The notes under the pieces: generated by a model
Database searches by the model: none
What the model saw: the letters and a program-made list of their open reading frames with translations, nothing else
Told to the model about the DNA's origin: nothing
Translations under genes and position numbers: made by a program
DNA from: Thalassospira mesophila
GTDB lineage: Bacteria; Pseudomonadota; Alphaproteobacteria; Rhodospirillales; Thalassospiraceae
NCBI RefSeq assembly: GCF_002115755.1
Contig: NZ_JFKA01000003.1
Coordinates: 124,001-188,000, forward strand
Length of the DNA stretch: 64,000 bases
Direction of reading: 5' to 3'
Shown here: piece by piece, positions 53,505 through 63,330 of the stretch
How the letters are laid out: the number at the start of each line of letters is the position of its first letter
Position numbering within the stretch: the stretch's first letter is position 1

Positions 53505-54368
53505 ATGGAAGAACGCGAAAAACCTGAACGAGAACCGCAGCGCAAACCGCCTTCTGCATATGTTTCTGATCGCAAGTTGCAACAGGATCGCCGGGTTCTG
53601 TCTCCGGCCTCAAAGTCTTCACTTAATCGCTATGACCGTTCCGAGGCTATCGAACGTGATCTTGAAAACAAAAAAGCTGCAGCCATTGAAAGACTGGCGA
53701 GCAAAGGAATAATTGTTACCCGGATTGGACCGGAAACAAAAACTGGCAATACCCGTGTACCAGACCAATATATCTGGGAAACGACCACGCCGCACCCACA
53801 ACAAACCGGCACGCAACCAGATGAATTGGCAAACCAGTCGCCATCTGGGGAAGATGCCGGGAAAGATGCTGTATCGGATCATCAGGCTGACAATGGTGAC
53901 GTGCCGCGAGATATGGATGGTGTTACAAACGCCGGCGTATCTGATCAGGCACCGCTGGTTTCAGACACCACAGGGACACCGCCGGCGCAAGCTGACGATT
54001 TACGTTCCCGATTAACGCAAGTGCCGCACATTGAACCGTCGGTATCTGCGATCAACCCGGATTTGACTGACATGGCTATCGAACATCATGGGTTGCGTTT
54101 GCCGGACCATAAACCGGCCACCCCAAAAGCAAAAATTCCTGTCGAAACAACCGCACCCGCCCCGGTTCACTCGGGCCGCCGACGTGCGACATCTGAAAGC
54201 TATGCCGAACTTGAGGCCCAGCCAGCGCGCACGCATCACGCCGCAGAAAAAACAAACCGCAGCGGTGTGGAACGATGGGCCCCCCGGATCGGCGCTTATA
54301 TGATTGCAGCGGTTGCGGTGGGATATGTTCTGGTGCTGACCCTGATCGAGCTTTATTCACTATTTTAG
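53505..54368 (+). CDS. Hypothetical C-tail-anchored membrane protein (287 aa)
   Basis: A 287-residue protein, low complexity and mostly hydrophilic (Pro, Asp, Thr, Gln, Glu-rich), with a basic N terminus (EEREKPEREPQRKPPSAYVS) and one hydrophobic helix near the C terminus (IGAYMIAAVAVGYVLVLTLI). It therefore appears to be tail-anchored with a cytosolic disordered body. No domain recognised. An in-frame GTG nine bases upstream is an alternative start. The low complexity makes the gene call moderate. Confidence 0.6.
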   Translation: MEEREKPEREPQRKPPSAYVSDRKLQQDRRVLSPASKSSLNRYDRSEAIERDLENKKAAAIERLASKGIIVTRIGPETKTGNTRVPDQYIWETTTPHPQQTGTQPDELANQSPSGEDAGKDAVSDHQADNGDVPRDMDGVTNAGVSDQAPLVSDTTGTPPAQADDLRSRLTQVPHIEPSVSAINPDLTDMAIEHHGLRLPDHKPATPKAKIPVETTAPAPVHSGRRRATSESYAELEAQPARTHHAAEKTNRSGVERWAPRIGAYMIAAVAVGYVLVLTLIELYSLF

Positions 54369-54567
54369 GCATCCGACACACCGGTGACCTTGCGGGGCGG
54401 CGAGCGGGCCAGCCCCGGCGCGCCGTTTCATTGCCCCGATTATTAAAACGGGGGGCGGCGCGCGCGACCCGCGCATTAATTTTCCGGCACTATTTTATCA
54501 ATGACAGGGTTAAAAATTGACGTTAACGTAAACGTTAGATTTTTGATGATGTCGGTAAAAACCCGAA

Positions 54568-55038
54568 ATGGTGACAATGGATTATCAGGCAACGAAGAAT
54601 ACCTTAAAAACAACAGACATCAGTGTTGCGAAATTTGATCGTATCATGGCCGAAAAAGTGCCGTTTGTTGGCGATATGGGCATTGTGACCGAGAGTCTGG
54701 ACGGGGCGGTTGCCCGGTTGCGATTGCCGTTCAATGAACGTTATTTGCGCCCGGGGAATGTTATTTGCGGCCCGGCGATATTTGCCCTGGCCGATATTGC
54801 CTTATATGCTGTGGCGTGGATGAAGGTACCCGTTGCCGATCATGCGGTTACCACCGAGGCGACGGTGCATTTCCTGTCTGGCGCACAGCCGGGCGACCTG
54901 ATTGCGGAAGCCAGTGTCTTAAAGGCCGGAAAGCGGTTGCTGATTGCACAATGTTATATTCGCTCAGCGGTCGATAATGCCCTGTGCGCACATGTTGTTG
55001 GCACCTATGCCATGCCGCCAGTGGTCAAAGCGGGATAG
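54568..55038 (+). CDS. PaaI-type hotdog thioesterase
   Basis: A 156-residue hotdog-fold thioesterase. The segment ERYLRPGNVICGPAIFALAD and the following VTTEATVHFLSGAQPGDLIA are typical of the PaaI/DUF4442 type. It probably hydrolyses acyl- or aryl-CoA thioesters. The ATG at 54568 is followed by another at 54577; either could be used. Between it and rplM lie about 160 bases. Confidence 0.85.
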   Translation: MVTMDYQATKNTLKTTDISVAKFDRIMAEKVPFVGDMGIVTESLDGAVARLRLPFNERYLRPGNVICGPAIFALADIALYAVAWMKVPVADHAVTTEATVHFLSGAQPGDLIAEASVLKAGKRLLIAQCYIRSAVDNALCAHVVGTYAMPPVVKAG

Positions 55039-55197
55039 AAAAGTGTAAATTCGTGTGGTAAAATAATACCAATTTACATAAGTCGTTGTTTTATAACGAA
55101 TTATTCCTGTTGCTTTCCCCGTAAAAATTGGCATACTGCGGCCACTTTCAGCGAGGGGCGATTCCCTCCGTGAAAACCAGTTTCAGGTAATGAATTT

Positions 55198-55665
55198 ATG
55201 AAAACCTTCTCTGCGACACCGAGCGACATTGAGCGCAAATGGTTCGTGATCGACGCACAAGACGTCGTTCTCGGTCGTTTGGCTTCAATCGTTGCCAATC
55301 GGCTTCGGGGCAAACACAAAGCGATGTTTACGCCTCACATGGATTGTGGCGATCACATTGTTATCGTCAATGCCGAAAAGGTCAAATTGACCGGCCGTAA
55401 AATGACCGACAAGAAATTTTACTGGCACACCGGTTATCCGGGCGGCATTAAAGAACGCACCATGGACAAGCTCCTGGGCGGCCAGCATCCGGAACGTGTG
55501 ATCATCAAAGCTGTTGAGCGTATGATGTCACGTGGTCCGCTGCGCAGCCAGGTTCTGACCAAGTTGCACGTTTATGCAGGCACCGAGCATCCGCACGAAG
55601 CGCAGCAGCCGGAAGTTCTGGATGTGGCGGCAATGAACGAAAAGAATAAGCGGAGCGCGAAGTAA
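55198..55665 (+). CDS. rplM: 50S ribosomal protein L13
   Basis: The 155-residue L13 protein, an early assembly protein of the large subunit. Matches: [96 protein letters not shown]. Length slightly exceeds E. coli (142). A short stem (gaggg/ccctc near 55153-55168) lies in the leader and may be a regulatory hairpin; this is a weak guess. rpsI follows with an overlap. Confidence 0.98.
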   Translation: MKTFSATPSDIERKWFVIDAQDVVLGRLASIVANRLRGKHKAMFTPHMDCGDHIVIVNAEKVKLTGRKMTDKKFYWHTGYPGGIKERTMDKLLGGQHPERVIIKAVERMMSRGPLRSQVLTKLHVYAGTEHPHEAQQPEVLDVAAMNEKNKRSAK

Positions 55666-56150
55666 TGGCCGACACCAAAACTCTTGAAGATCTCAAGGAT
55701 CTGGCGCCAGCCGGTCAGGCCGCTGCTGTTGAAGGCACCCTGCCGGAGCCGAAGATTGACGAACTGGGCCGCTCTTATGCGACCGGTCGTCGTAAAAATG
55801 CTATTGCACGCGTCTGGATCAAACGCGGCTCGGGCAAGATCACTGTTAATGGCCGCGAATTCGAAAACTATTTCGGTCGTCCGGTTCTGCGCATGCTGAT
55901 CAACCAGCCGTTCGGCGCTGCTGCTCGTAATGACCAGTATGACGTGTTCTGCACCGTTGTTGGTGGTGGTCTTTCAGGCCAGGCCGGCGCAGTGCGTCAT
56001 GGCATTTCACGCGCTTTGATCAATTTCGAACCGGAATTGCGCAAAGTTCTGAAAGCTGGCGGGTTCCTTACCCGTGACTCACGTGCTGTTGAACGTAAGA
56101 AATACGGTAAAGCCAAAGCCCGCCGTAGCTTCCAGTTCTCGAAGCGCTAA
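55665..56150 (+). CDS. rpsI: 30S ribosomal protein S9
   Basis: The 161-residue S9 protein. An N-terminal extension of about 35 residues ([20 protein letters not shown]), often seen in this group, precedes the conserved body [20 protein letters not shown], and the very basic C terminus ([17 protein letters not shown]) reaches the decoding site. The start overlaps the rplM stop by one base (TAATG), so the pair is translationally coupled. A terminator follows at 56179. Confidence 0.98.
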   Translation: MADTKTLEDLKDLAPAGQAAAVEGTLPEPKIDELGRSYATGRRKNAIARVWIKRGSGKITVNGREFENYFGRPVLRMLINQPFGAAARNDQYDVFCTVVGGGLSGQAGAVRHGISRALINFEPELRKVLKAGGFLTRDSRAVERKKYGKAKARRSFQFSKR

Positions 56151-56178
56151 CCGGCAGCTATACGCAATCGCGATTTTC

Positions 56179-56211
56179 AAAAAGCCCGCTGGTGATGCCA
56201 GCGGGCTTTTT
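56179..56211 (+). terminator. Terminator of rplM-rpsI
   Basis: Stem aaaaagcccgctgg / ccagcgggcttttt with a 5-base loop, 28 bases past the S9 stop. Confidence 0.93.
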
Positions 56212-56266
56212 CTGTTTTCAGTTTTCCATCTACGACCGTCATTCACCTTAAATTTCAGGAAACACC

Positions 56267-57181
56267 ATGCAATACAGAAGTTTGCACGAACCCGACCGGC
56301 CCGCACTTGAGGGCTTTTTGTCGACCCATACCAGCAGCACGATGTTTTTGCGCAATAATCTGCGTGCTGCCGGTATGGGCCGACGTCAACATCCCTTGTC
56401 TGCCGATTATTTTGCTGCTGTTGCCGCCAATGGCACAATCCATGCTGTGATTGCCCATATGCGGGGCGGTAATGTGCTGGTGCAAGGGGCTGGGGCAAAA
56501 CCGGGTAATCCGCACCATAATCACATCATGAATGATCTGGCAGATTTCAGCCGTGACCATATCACGGGCCGTGTTGCCGGGATATTAGGCCCCTCGGGCG
56601 ATGCGCAAACGGTGATACAGCGCTTTGGTCTGGAAACAGGGCACTACGCGGTTAATCACGACGAAACCCTGTATCGGCTTGAGCTTGACCAGCTTAATCT
56701 GGCAATGCCGCCGCTGGCTGACAGTTATCAGGTTGTCGATGCCGCCAAAATTGACCGTGCGACGCTGCTGCGCTGGATGCGCGATTATGAAATGGAAGCA
56801 TTGGGCGCAGAAGAATCCCCGTCATTAGACGGGCGGGTGGCCGCCCGTGTTGTGACAGCCCTTGAGGATCGTTCATGGTGGGGCTTGATGGTCGATGACG
56901 AGCCGGTCGCACTGGCCGGGTTTAATGCCCGTCTGCCCGATATTGTTCAGCTTGGCCCGGTCTGGACGCCGCCGCAATACCGCAATCAGGGCTATGCCCG
57001 TTTGCTGGTGGCACGGTGCCTGCTTGCGGCCCGGGTGCGCAGTTGCAAGGCCGCGGTGTTGTTTACCAATAACCCGGCTGCCACCCGTGCCTATGATGCG
57101 ATTGGTTTTCGCGCGATTGGAAGCTATCGTCTGGCGTTGCTGGCACAGTCGCGGGTCATCAATGCCGCACAACTGGCCTGA
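56267..57181 (+). CDS. GNAT family N-acetyltransferase (304 aa)
   Basis: A 304-residue protein with a C-terminal GNAT domain. The acetyl-CoA loop is VWTPPQYRNQGYARLLVARC, followed by the closing FTNNPAATRAYDAIGFRAIG. The first 130 residues have a separate segment (EPDRPALEGFLSTHTSSTMF, GVLGPSGDAQ-like VAGILGPSGDAQTVIQRFGL) typical of the two-part GNAT type. Substrate unknown. It lies between rpsI and argC, read in the same direction but after a terminator. Confidence 0.88.
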   Translation: MQYRSLHEPDRPALEGFLSTHTSSTMFLRNNLRAAGMGRRQHPLSADYFAAVAANGTIHAVIAHMRGGNVLVQGAGAKPGNPHHNHIMNDLADFSRDHITGRVAGILGPSGDAQTVIQRFGLETGHYAVNHDETLYRLELDQLNLAMPPLADSYQVVDAAKIDRATLLRWMRDYEMEALGAEESPSLDGRVAARVVTALEDRSWWGLMVDDEPVALAGFNARLPDIVQLGPVWTPPQYRNQGYARLLVARCLLAARVRSCKAAVLFTNNPAATRAYDAIGFRAIGSYRLALLAQSRVINAAQLA

Positions 57182-57432
57182 TTTACGTTTGGGTCCGGGG
57201 CTTAACGGCCCTGGACCCTGCAGACGGCATTTTAAATGCCTATATTATGGTGATGCGGGGTGATTTGCCGCATTGCCCGTAAATGACCATCGCCGGTTTG
57301 ACTTTATCGACCCTTGATGGCTTGCTTGGCGGACAGGCGAACGACATGTGCAAGGGGCTGTCAGGAATGCGCGAAAAAGACATGAAAAGGCAGGGCGAGC
57401 AGGGATGAACAGGCTGGCATGAGCAGGCAGGG

Positions 57433-58788
57433 ATGATGAAAGTGCGGTGGCGATCCATGCAGCTTTTGGGCCGCGTTGTGCCCTGTGGGGCCGTGCTGAT
57501 GCTGGTGGTGTTGGTGTTTTTGGCGACGGGCGCGGCGTGGGCGGCGCCCAATCCCCATCAGGTTTTATATGAATATGACCAGCGCCCCCTTGCCGTGGGC
57601 AAATTCAGCATTGTGTCGGTGTTTCAGGAACGCCTGTTTGCCGCCGCCGCCAAATGCCAGCGCAGTTCTTCCGCGCAATACGGGTCGCCCGACGGTGCCA
57701 TAGGTGCCAATACCCAAAAGGCGATCAAGGACTACCGACCGTGTAATCGAGCGGCGGCGGCTGCCCGACAAGACCCGACCGACAGGGGGGCTGTTACGAT
57801 TGGGTTGTGGCAATCACTAATGCCCGAAATCATGCCCTATCCCGATGCGATCGAGCGGGCAAACCAGTTGACCTTTGCGTTGGAAGGAACTGATTTTGAC
57901 CGGGTGGAGTTTAATTTTTGCCAGTCACGCAACCCGGCCACCGGCAAAAGATTTATCGAAGGCGACCGCGATTGTTATTCCAATGACAAGGCATCCTATC
58001 TGACATGGGGGCCACGCGGGGCGACGGCGGGGCATGGGGCCGAAATTCAACAAATTATTGTGCTGGCGGAAAAAGCCCATCCCGGTTTGTTGCAAACCGT
58101 GTTTGGGCCCGAGGCCGACACCATGCGCCGGGTGGTGCTGGGCGATGATGACAGTGTAGAAACCATATTATGTGCCGCCTGGGCCAATACCCGTCGCCGC
58201 AGTGATTTGCGGCAACGTTTCGCCCGGTACGGGGCCTTGCCCGAAGTACAGGAAGCCTATCGCATGGTCTATGAGGCCGCCAATGCCGATGGCGGCAAAG
58301 TGCAACGGTTTTTTCGAATTTATCAGGCATTAAAGCCGATCATTCACCGCGACCCGACCGAAATTGATGTGGCATTTTTTATCGATCGGGCCACGCATGG
58401 CGGTGCCCCGCCGGGTGATTTGGCCCCGTTGATTGCCAAAATGCAGTATTTTGTCAGCCGCACCAGAATTGTGCCATCGGCCGGGCAAATGCGCCGCCAA
58501 CTGGGCGCATGGTTGCCATCGGCGCATAAATATAATGACCGGCTGGCGCGCGATGCGATTTTTCTGATCGATGATCCCAAGGTGGATTTGTCTGATGCCC
58601 ATCGCCGTATCTGGCAAAAGCGCTCCGGCTTGCGGGCCAGTTCGTTTGGATTATCCGATGATCGGTTTGTGCCCGCTTATCCGGTCATGCCGGTGACCGG
58701 TTATGAAGCGATAAAAAGATTCGCAACCGCCCGCCCGGCCGAGAAAAACGCCTGTCCGGCAATCGCGCGCAAGCCTCGTTCTCCATAA
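57433..58788 (+). CDS. Exported hypothetical protein (451 aa), possibly muramidase/chitosanase-like
   Basis: A 451-residue protein with a signal peptide (hydrophobic core VLMLVVLVFLATGAAWA). Early in the mature part is a short peptidoglycan-binding-like signature (YGSPDGAIGANTQKAIKDYR). Then come a Cys-containing region (FNFCQSRNPATGKRF, GDRDCYSNDKASYLTWGPRG), ATAGHGAEIQQIIVLAEKAH, and a helical remainder. The ALEGTDFDRVEFNF and GDRDCYSNDK segments vaguely recall glycoside-hydrolase lysozyme-like catalytic regions. I cannot support a firm assignment. It lies upstream of argC in the same direction. Confidence 0.65.
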   Translation: MMKVRWRSMQLLGRVVPCGAVLMLVVLVFLATGAAWAAPNPHQVLYEYDQRPLAVGKFSIVSVFQERLFAAAAKCQRSSSAQYGSPDGAIGANTQKAIKDYRPCNRAAAAARQDPTDRGAVTIGLWQSLMPEIMPYPDAIERANQLTFALEGTDFDRVEFNFCQSRNPATGKRFIEGDRDCYSNDKASYLTWGPRGATAGHGAEIQQIIVLAEKAHPGLLQTVFGPEADTMRRVVLGDDDSVETILCAAWANTRRRSDLRQRFARYGALPEVQEAYRMVYEAANADGGKVQRFFRIYQALKPIIHRDPTEIDVAFFIDRATHGGAPPGDLAPLIAKMQYFVSRTRIVPSAGQMRRQLGAWLPSAHKYNDRLARDAIFLIDDPKVDLSDAHRRIWQKRSGLRASSFGLSDDRFVPAYPVMPVTGYEAIKRFATARPAEKNACPAIARKPRSP

Positions 58789-58945
58789 ACAAATATCCCG
58801 GATGCACGTGGTTTTGCGTATATGCAGGTGTTGCATGGCGCTGCTGTGCAATCGGGGATCGGAATGTCTTGCATCAGGGGGGCATGTTTGCCAACATCCG
58901 CCGGTAATCAAACACAAATATATGCTGTAAGGAGCAAGATTTGAA

Positions 58946-59992
58946 ATGAGCGACGTCAAGGTTAAAGTCGGAATTCTCGGTGCCAGCGGATATACCGGCG
59001 CGGAACTGGTTCGCATTCTTGCGCACCATGCCGCTGCCGAAATTGTTCTGTTGACCGCCGACCGACGCGCCGGGCGTCCGTTTGGCGAGGTATTCCCGCA
59101 TCTCGCCCATTTGAACTTGCCGACCATGATCCGTATTGACGAGGCGGACTGGGATAGTGTTGATTTTATTTTCTGTGCGCTGCCACATGGCACGACCCAG
59201 GAAGTGATTGCCGGTTTGCCGGGCCATATCAAGGTTGTCGATCTGTCGGCCGATTTCCGGTTGTTTGACGCCGCGACTTATAAGGAATGGTACGGGGCCG
59301 AACATGCGGCCCGGGAATTGCAAAAAGAAGTGGTCTATGGCCTGACCGAGCTGCACCGGGAAAAAGTTGCCAAGGCACGAATTGTTGCAAATCCGGGCTG
59401 TTATCCAACCCCGGTGCAGCTAAGCCTGACGCCGCTTTTGGAACAGAAACTGGTTTTGGCACAGGACATTATTGTTGATGCCAAATCCGGGGCCACCGGG
59501 GCGGGGCGTTCGCCCAAGGAAGGGCTTTTGTTTGCCGAAGTAACCGAAGGCATTCATGCCTATGGCACCGGCGGGCATCGCCATGCGCCCGAAATTGAAC
59601 AGGGGCTGGCATGGGCATCAGGCGAGGATGTGGTGATTAACTTTTCCCCGCATCTGATGCCGATGAGCCGCGGCATTCTTGAAAGCATCTATGTGAAAAT
59701 GGCCGATGGCGTGACGCCAGAGCAAATTCACGAGGTTCTTGCCAAACGCTATGCCGGCGAGCCGTTTGTGCGGGTTCTTCCCTTTGGGGCAACGCCGCAA
59801 ACCCGCCATGTGCGCGGGTCAAACTATGTGCTGATTGGTGTGGTCAAGGACCGGGTGCCAGGCCGTGTGATTATTGTCGCGGTCGAGGATAATCTGGTGA
59901 AGGGCGCATCGGGTCAGGCGGTTCAAAACATGAATGTCATGATGGGCCTGCCCGAAACCATGGGGCTTGAGATCGAGCCACTGTTTCCCTGA
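58946..59992 (+). CDS. argC: N-acetyl-gamma-glutamyl-phosphate reductase
   Basis: A 348-residue enzyme of arginine synthesis, reducing N-acetylglutamyl phosphate with NADPH to the semialdehyde. GILGASGYTGAELVRIL at the N terminus is the dinucleotide-binding site. The active-site Cys is in ANPGCYPTPVQLSLTPLL, and APEIEQGLAWASGED with GGHRHAPE gives the catalytic His region. Length fits the non-fused type. The ribosome site AAGGAGC is a good distance before the ATG. The other arg genes are absent here. Confidence 0.97.
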   Translation: MSDVKVKVGILGASGYTGAELVRILAHHAAAEIVLLTADRRAGRPFGEVFPHLAHLNLPTMIRIDEADWDSVDFIFCALPHGTTQEVIAGLPGHIKVVDLSADFRLFDAATYKEWYGAEHAARELQKEVVYGLTELHREKVAKARIVANPGCYPTPVQLSLTPLLEQKLVLAQDIIVDAKSGATGAGRSPKEGLLFAEVTEGIHAYGTGGHRHAPEIEQGLAWASGEDVVINFSPHLMPMSRGILESIYVKMADGVTPEQIHEVLAKRYAGEPFVRVLPFGATPQTRHVRGSNYVLIGVVKDRVPGRVIIVAVEDNLVKGASGQAVQNMNVMMGLPETMGLEIEPLFP

Positions 59993-60016
59993 TCGGCACG
60001 TGTTAACCTGAAAAAT

Positions 60017-60055
60017 TAAGGGCGCTTTACCCGGTTCTGGTAACGCGCCTTTTTG
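60017..60055. terminator. Probable terminator between argC and the MocR gene
   Basis: A GC-rich imperfect hairpin (aagggcgctttacc / ggtaacgcgcctt) followed by a T-run. It has a one-base bulge but the position between convergent genes fits. Confidence 0.65.
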
Positions 60056-60077
60056 TTTGTTTTCAACGGTTTTTCAG

Positions 60078-61481
60078 CTATTTCTGCAAGGCTGCTTCAG
60101 CTTTTAAAAAATCAAGCAACCGGGCGTCTTGTGACTGTGCGACGTTAAAACGCATAAAACTGCCCGCTGTTTTTGACAGGCTGAAAACGTTGCCCGGTGC
60201 CAGAATGATGTTTTCGCGCAAGGCCGCATGGGCAAGGGCGGTCGCGTCCATATCATGGGGCAGGCGCGCCCATAAAAACATGCCAGCCGCAGGCGGGGTT
60301 ATGGGCACAATACCCAGCGGGCTGAATTTTGCGGTAACATCGGTCATGGCGCGCGCCAGCTTTTGGCGCACCTGTTCCATATGTTTGCGATAAGATCCGT
60401 CGCGTAAAACCGACAGCACAATTTCCGATGATAAATTGCCGCCGCCAAAACTGGTGGCGATTTTAAGGTCGACCAGTTTGTCGATCCAGTTGACCTGGGT
60501 GGCGATATAGCCACAGCGCACCGATGCCGACAGGGTTTTGGAAAAACTGCCGATATGGACAACATTTTCCAGCCCGTCAAATGCGGCCAACCTGGGCGCC
60601 GCAGTGGTTTCAAAATCGGCAAAAATGTCGTCTTCAATAATGGTGACGCGATGTTTTTCGCAAATTTTTAAAATCTTGTGCGCCTTGACTGGCGACAGGC
60701 TGGCACCGGTGGGGTTATGCAGGCCCGAATTGGTGACATATAACCGTGGCTGATGGCGGGCGATGGTTTCTTCGAACGCATCCATCGCCGGGCCATCGGT
60801 TTGATAAGGCACCGCCACAATTGTGGCGCGGTGGGCATGAAGCAAGGCCTGAAAATTGAAATAACACGGGTCATCAACCAAAACGGTATCGCTCGGCTCA
60901 ATCAGCATGCGGCACAAAAGGTCAATTGCCTGTGTGCCCGATTCCGTTAGCATGATTTGTTCCGGGCGGGCAGGGATGCCATAGTCGCCCATGCGCCTGC
61001 CTAACAATTGCCGCAAGGGCAGAGAGCCCAGAGGCGTGCCGTAATCGGTCAGGCGGGTATCGTCACCCCGGGCCAAATGGCGCAAGGCCCGGCGCAGCGC
61101 ATCGTGCGGCATCCAGTCGGGCGGCAACCAGCCACAGCCGGGTTTTAACACGCTGTCATCGGTGCTAAGCGACTGGCGCGATACCCAGAACGGGTCAATC
61201 GCGCGGTCCAGTTTGGGGGCCAGTTGCGCAATCGAAAGCGGTGGCATATGGCCCGCAACAAAAAAGCCCGATCCGCGCCGTGAAACAATGGTGCCTTCGG
61301 CTACCAACCGGTCATAGGCATCAACCACGGTGGATTTTGACACCCCGGTTTTTTCTGCACATTGCCGGATAGACGGAAGCCGCGCACCGGGCACCAGACT
61401 GCGGCTGGCGATGCGCGTCTGAATATGTTCCATAACCTGACCAACACGCGTGATGCTGGTTTGTTTGGTTAAATGCGGCAT
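60078..61481 (-). CDS. MocR-type GntR/aminotransferase-fold transcriptional regulator
   Basis: A 467-residue regulator with an N-terminal GntR winged helix (residues about 14-78; LVPGARLPSIRQCAEKTGVS, STVVDAYDRLVAEGTIVSRR) and a C-terminal PLP aminotransferase-I fold. The PLP region includes VTNSGLHNPTGASLSP and IGSFSKTLSASVRCGYI, where Lys of SFSKTLS would bind PLP. It could regulate PLP or amino-acid-related genes. ATG 61481 follows GGGAAG. It is divergent from an EamA transporter gene 112 bases away, a likely target. Confidence 0.93.
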   Translation of the reverse strand: MPHLTKQTSITRVGQVMEHIQTRIASRSLVPGARLPSIRQCAEKTGVSKSTVVDAYDRLVAEGTIVSRRGSGFFVAGHMPPLSIAQLAPKLDRAIDPFWVSRQSLSTDDSVLKPGCGWLPPDWMPHDALRRALRHLARGDDTRLTDYGTPLGSLPLRQLLGRRMGDYGIPARPEQIMLTESGTQAIDLLCRMLIEPSDTVLVDDPCYFNFQALLHAHRATIVAVPYQTDGPAMDAFEETIARHQPRLYVTNSGLHNPTGASLSPVKAHKILKICEKHRVTIIEDDIFADFETTAAPRLAAFDGLENVVHIGSFSKTLSASVRCGYIATQVNWIDKLVDLKIATSFGGGNLSSEIVLSVLRDGSYRKHMEQVRQKLARAMTDVTAKFSPLGIVPITPPAAGMFLWARLPHDMDATALAHAALRENIILAPGNVFSLSKTAGSFMRFNVAQSQDARLLDFLKAEAALQK

Positions 61482-61593
61482 CTGTACTTCCCATAACACC
61501 AATACAGTTTGGTTAAATTGTACTGGATTATGTCTGGTGTTTCGGCTTGCAGCAAGCGATTGCTAGCGCTTTGTTAAACCGGAGGACACCGTG
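61482..61593. promoter_or_regulatory. Divergent regulatory region between the MocR and EamA genes
   Basis: The short region holds accaatacagtttggt (inverted accaa / ttggt halves) followed by attgtactgga, an overlapping repeat array of the type that PLP-fold regulators bind. The proposal that the MocR product binds here is inference from position. Confidence 0.4.
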
Positions 61594-62466
61594 ATGAGCC
61601 GCACGACACAGGGCTGGATATTCGGATTTTTGGGGATGCTGGTCTTTAGCGGGTCTTTGCCCGCCACGCGCCTGGCGATGACCGGCTTTGATCCGGTATT
61701 TTTAACGGTGGCGCGCGTGGTGCTGGCCGCCGGGGTGGCGCTTTGCCTGTTGTTGGGTACACGGCAATCCCTGCCATCGCGGCGCGATTATGTCTCGTTG
61801 TTAATTGTTTCGCTGGGCACGGTGGTGGGTTTTCCGTTGTTAACCGCATTGGCGTTGCAATTTATCACATCGGCGCATTCGCTGGTATTTATTGGCCTGT
61901 TGCCCTTATCAACCGCCATTTTCGGGGTGTTGCGCGGCGGCGAGCGTTTACGCCCGGTATTCTGGCTGTTTAGCGGTTTGGGCAGTGCGCTTATTTGTGG
62001 CTATGCCTTGCGCAACGGGGTGCAAGGGGCAATTCGGGGCGATCTTTTAATGCTGGCGGCAATTGTGGTATGCGGCCTTGGCTATGCCGAAGGGGCAACC
62101 TTGTCGCGCAAGATCGGCGGCTGGCAGGTGATTTGCTGGGCGCTGGTCGTTGCCTTGCCCCTGATGCTGGTCTTGCTGGTTTTCACCATGCCCGATGATT
62201 TGCAGAACATTGGCAGGGCGTCGTGGTGGTCGCTGGGTTATGTCGCGGTTTTTAGCAGCCTGATCGGTTTTTTATTGTGGTATCGCGGGCTGGCATTGGG
62301 TGGCATTGGCGCCGTCGGGCAATTGCAATTGTTACAGCCGTTTTTTGGCATGGTATTGGCCGCGGCTGTTTTGTCAGAAACCGTGGACCCGGCAATGGTG
62401 ATGATCACCGTGGCGGTGATTGCCTGTGTTTTTGGCGCCAAGCGGTTTGCAAAACCGGCCCGGTAA
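61594..62466 (+). CDS. EamA-family drug/metabolite transporter
   Basis: A 290-residue inner-membrane transporter with ten expected helices in two EamA repeats. The first starts with FGFLGMLVFSGSLPATRLAM, the second near YAEGATLSRKIGGWQVICWA. EamA proteins export amino acids, sugars or drugs; the substrate is unknown. GGAGG lies upstream, with a GTG at 61591 and the ATG at 61594. Its divergent MocR neighbour probably controls it. Confidence 0.92.
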   Translation: MSRTTQGWIFGFLGMLVFSGSLPATRLAMTGFDPVFLTVARVVLAAGVALCLLLGTRQSLPSRRDYVSLLIVSLGTVVGFPLLTALALQFITSAHSLVFIGLLPLSTAIFGVLRGGERLRPVFWLFSGLGSALICGYALRNGVQGAIRGDLLMLAAIVVCGLGYAEGATLSRKIGGWQVICWALVVALPLMLVLLVFTMPDDLQNIGRASWWSLGYVAVFSSLIGFLLWYRGLALGGIGAVGQLQLLQPFFGMVLAAAVLSETVDPAMVMITVAVIACVFGAKRFAKPAR

Positions 62467-62578
62467 GGCTGGTTCACGCGGTTTGGCTGATTTGGTTGTG
62501 CTGTGTGTTTCCTTGTCGCGGCGAAGGCGCTAAGCTGCGCCAAATCATTCCCGCAACGAGACAGGGACGACAGATATT

Positions 62579-63139
62579 ATGCCAACAATCCTGAAATACC
62601 GCGATGCTGTGCCGCAAATTGATGAAACAACCTTTATCGCGCCTAATGCCACGATCATTGGTGATGTGGAAATTGGCCCGGAAACCGGGATTTGGTTTGG
62701 CTGTGTCATTCGGGGTGATGTGCATGAAATTCGCATCGGGGCGCGCACCAATATTCAGGATTTAACCATGGTGCATGTCGCCAAGGGTAAATTTGGCACT
62801 TATATCGGCGATGATGTTACCATTGGTCATTCTGCCGTCATTCACGCCTGCACCCTTGAAGACCGCAGTTTTGTGGGCATGGGGGCCACGGTGATGGATG
62901 GCTGTGTGATTGAACAGGGTGCCATGCTGGGCGCGGGTGCCTTGTTATCGCCGGGAAAACGCATTCCGGCGGGCGAATTGTGGGCCGGTATTCCGGCGCG
63001 CAAGGTGCGTGAACTGACCCAGGAAGAAATCGAATTTTTCAAGGTCTCTGCCGATCGTTATGCCGCGCTGGCAGCGGAATATCGCACCGGTATTGCATCG
63101 GGCGACGCGGTTATTTCCCTGCCGGACGCCCCAAGCTGA
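62579..63139 (+). CDS. Gamma-class carbonic anhydrase-like protein (YrdA/PaaY type)
   Basis: A 186-residue left-handed beta-helix protein. Hexapeptide repeats are visible (FIAPNATIIGDVEIGPETGI), with Arg and Asp in FGCVIRGDVHEIRIG and the likely zinc histidines in TMVHVAKG and IGHSAVIHAC. Whether it hydrates CO2 or acts on another substrate (PaaY-like thioesterase) is not decided by sequence. The gene stands between two EamA genes. Confidence 0.93.
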   Translation: MPTILKYRDAVPQIDETTFIAPNATIIGDVEIGPETGIWFGCVIRGDVHEIRIGARTNIQDLTMVHVAKGKFGTYIGDDVTIGHSAVIHACTLEDRSFVGMGATVMDGCVIEQGAMLGAGALLSPGKRIPAGELWAGIPARKVRELTQEEIEFFKVSADRYAALAAEYRTGIASGDAVISLPDAPS

Positions 63140-63330
63140 CGCGCCGGTTTTTGCCCCGGTTTCTGATCATTTACCACATCATTGCGATATCTGTTCTTTG
63201 GGGCCGGTATCGCAATTTTTATGTGTGAAACAGATTGCTTGAAGCGCGCGAGCCTCTGCGCTAAGAGCTTTTATATATTATACAATTTAAAAATTGCGGC
63301 ATCAGATCGCGATAGGGATGGACCGAAACC

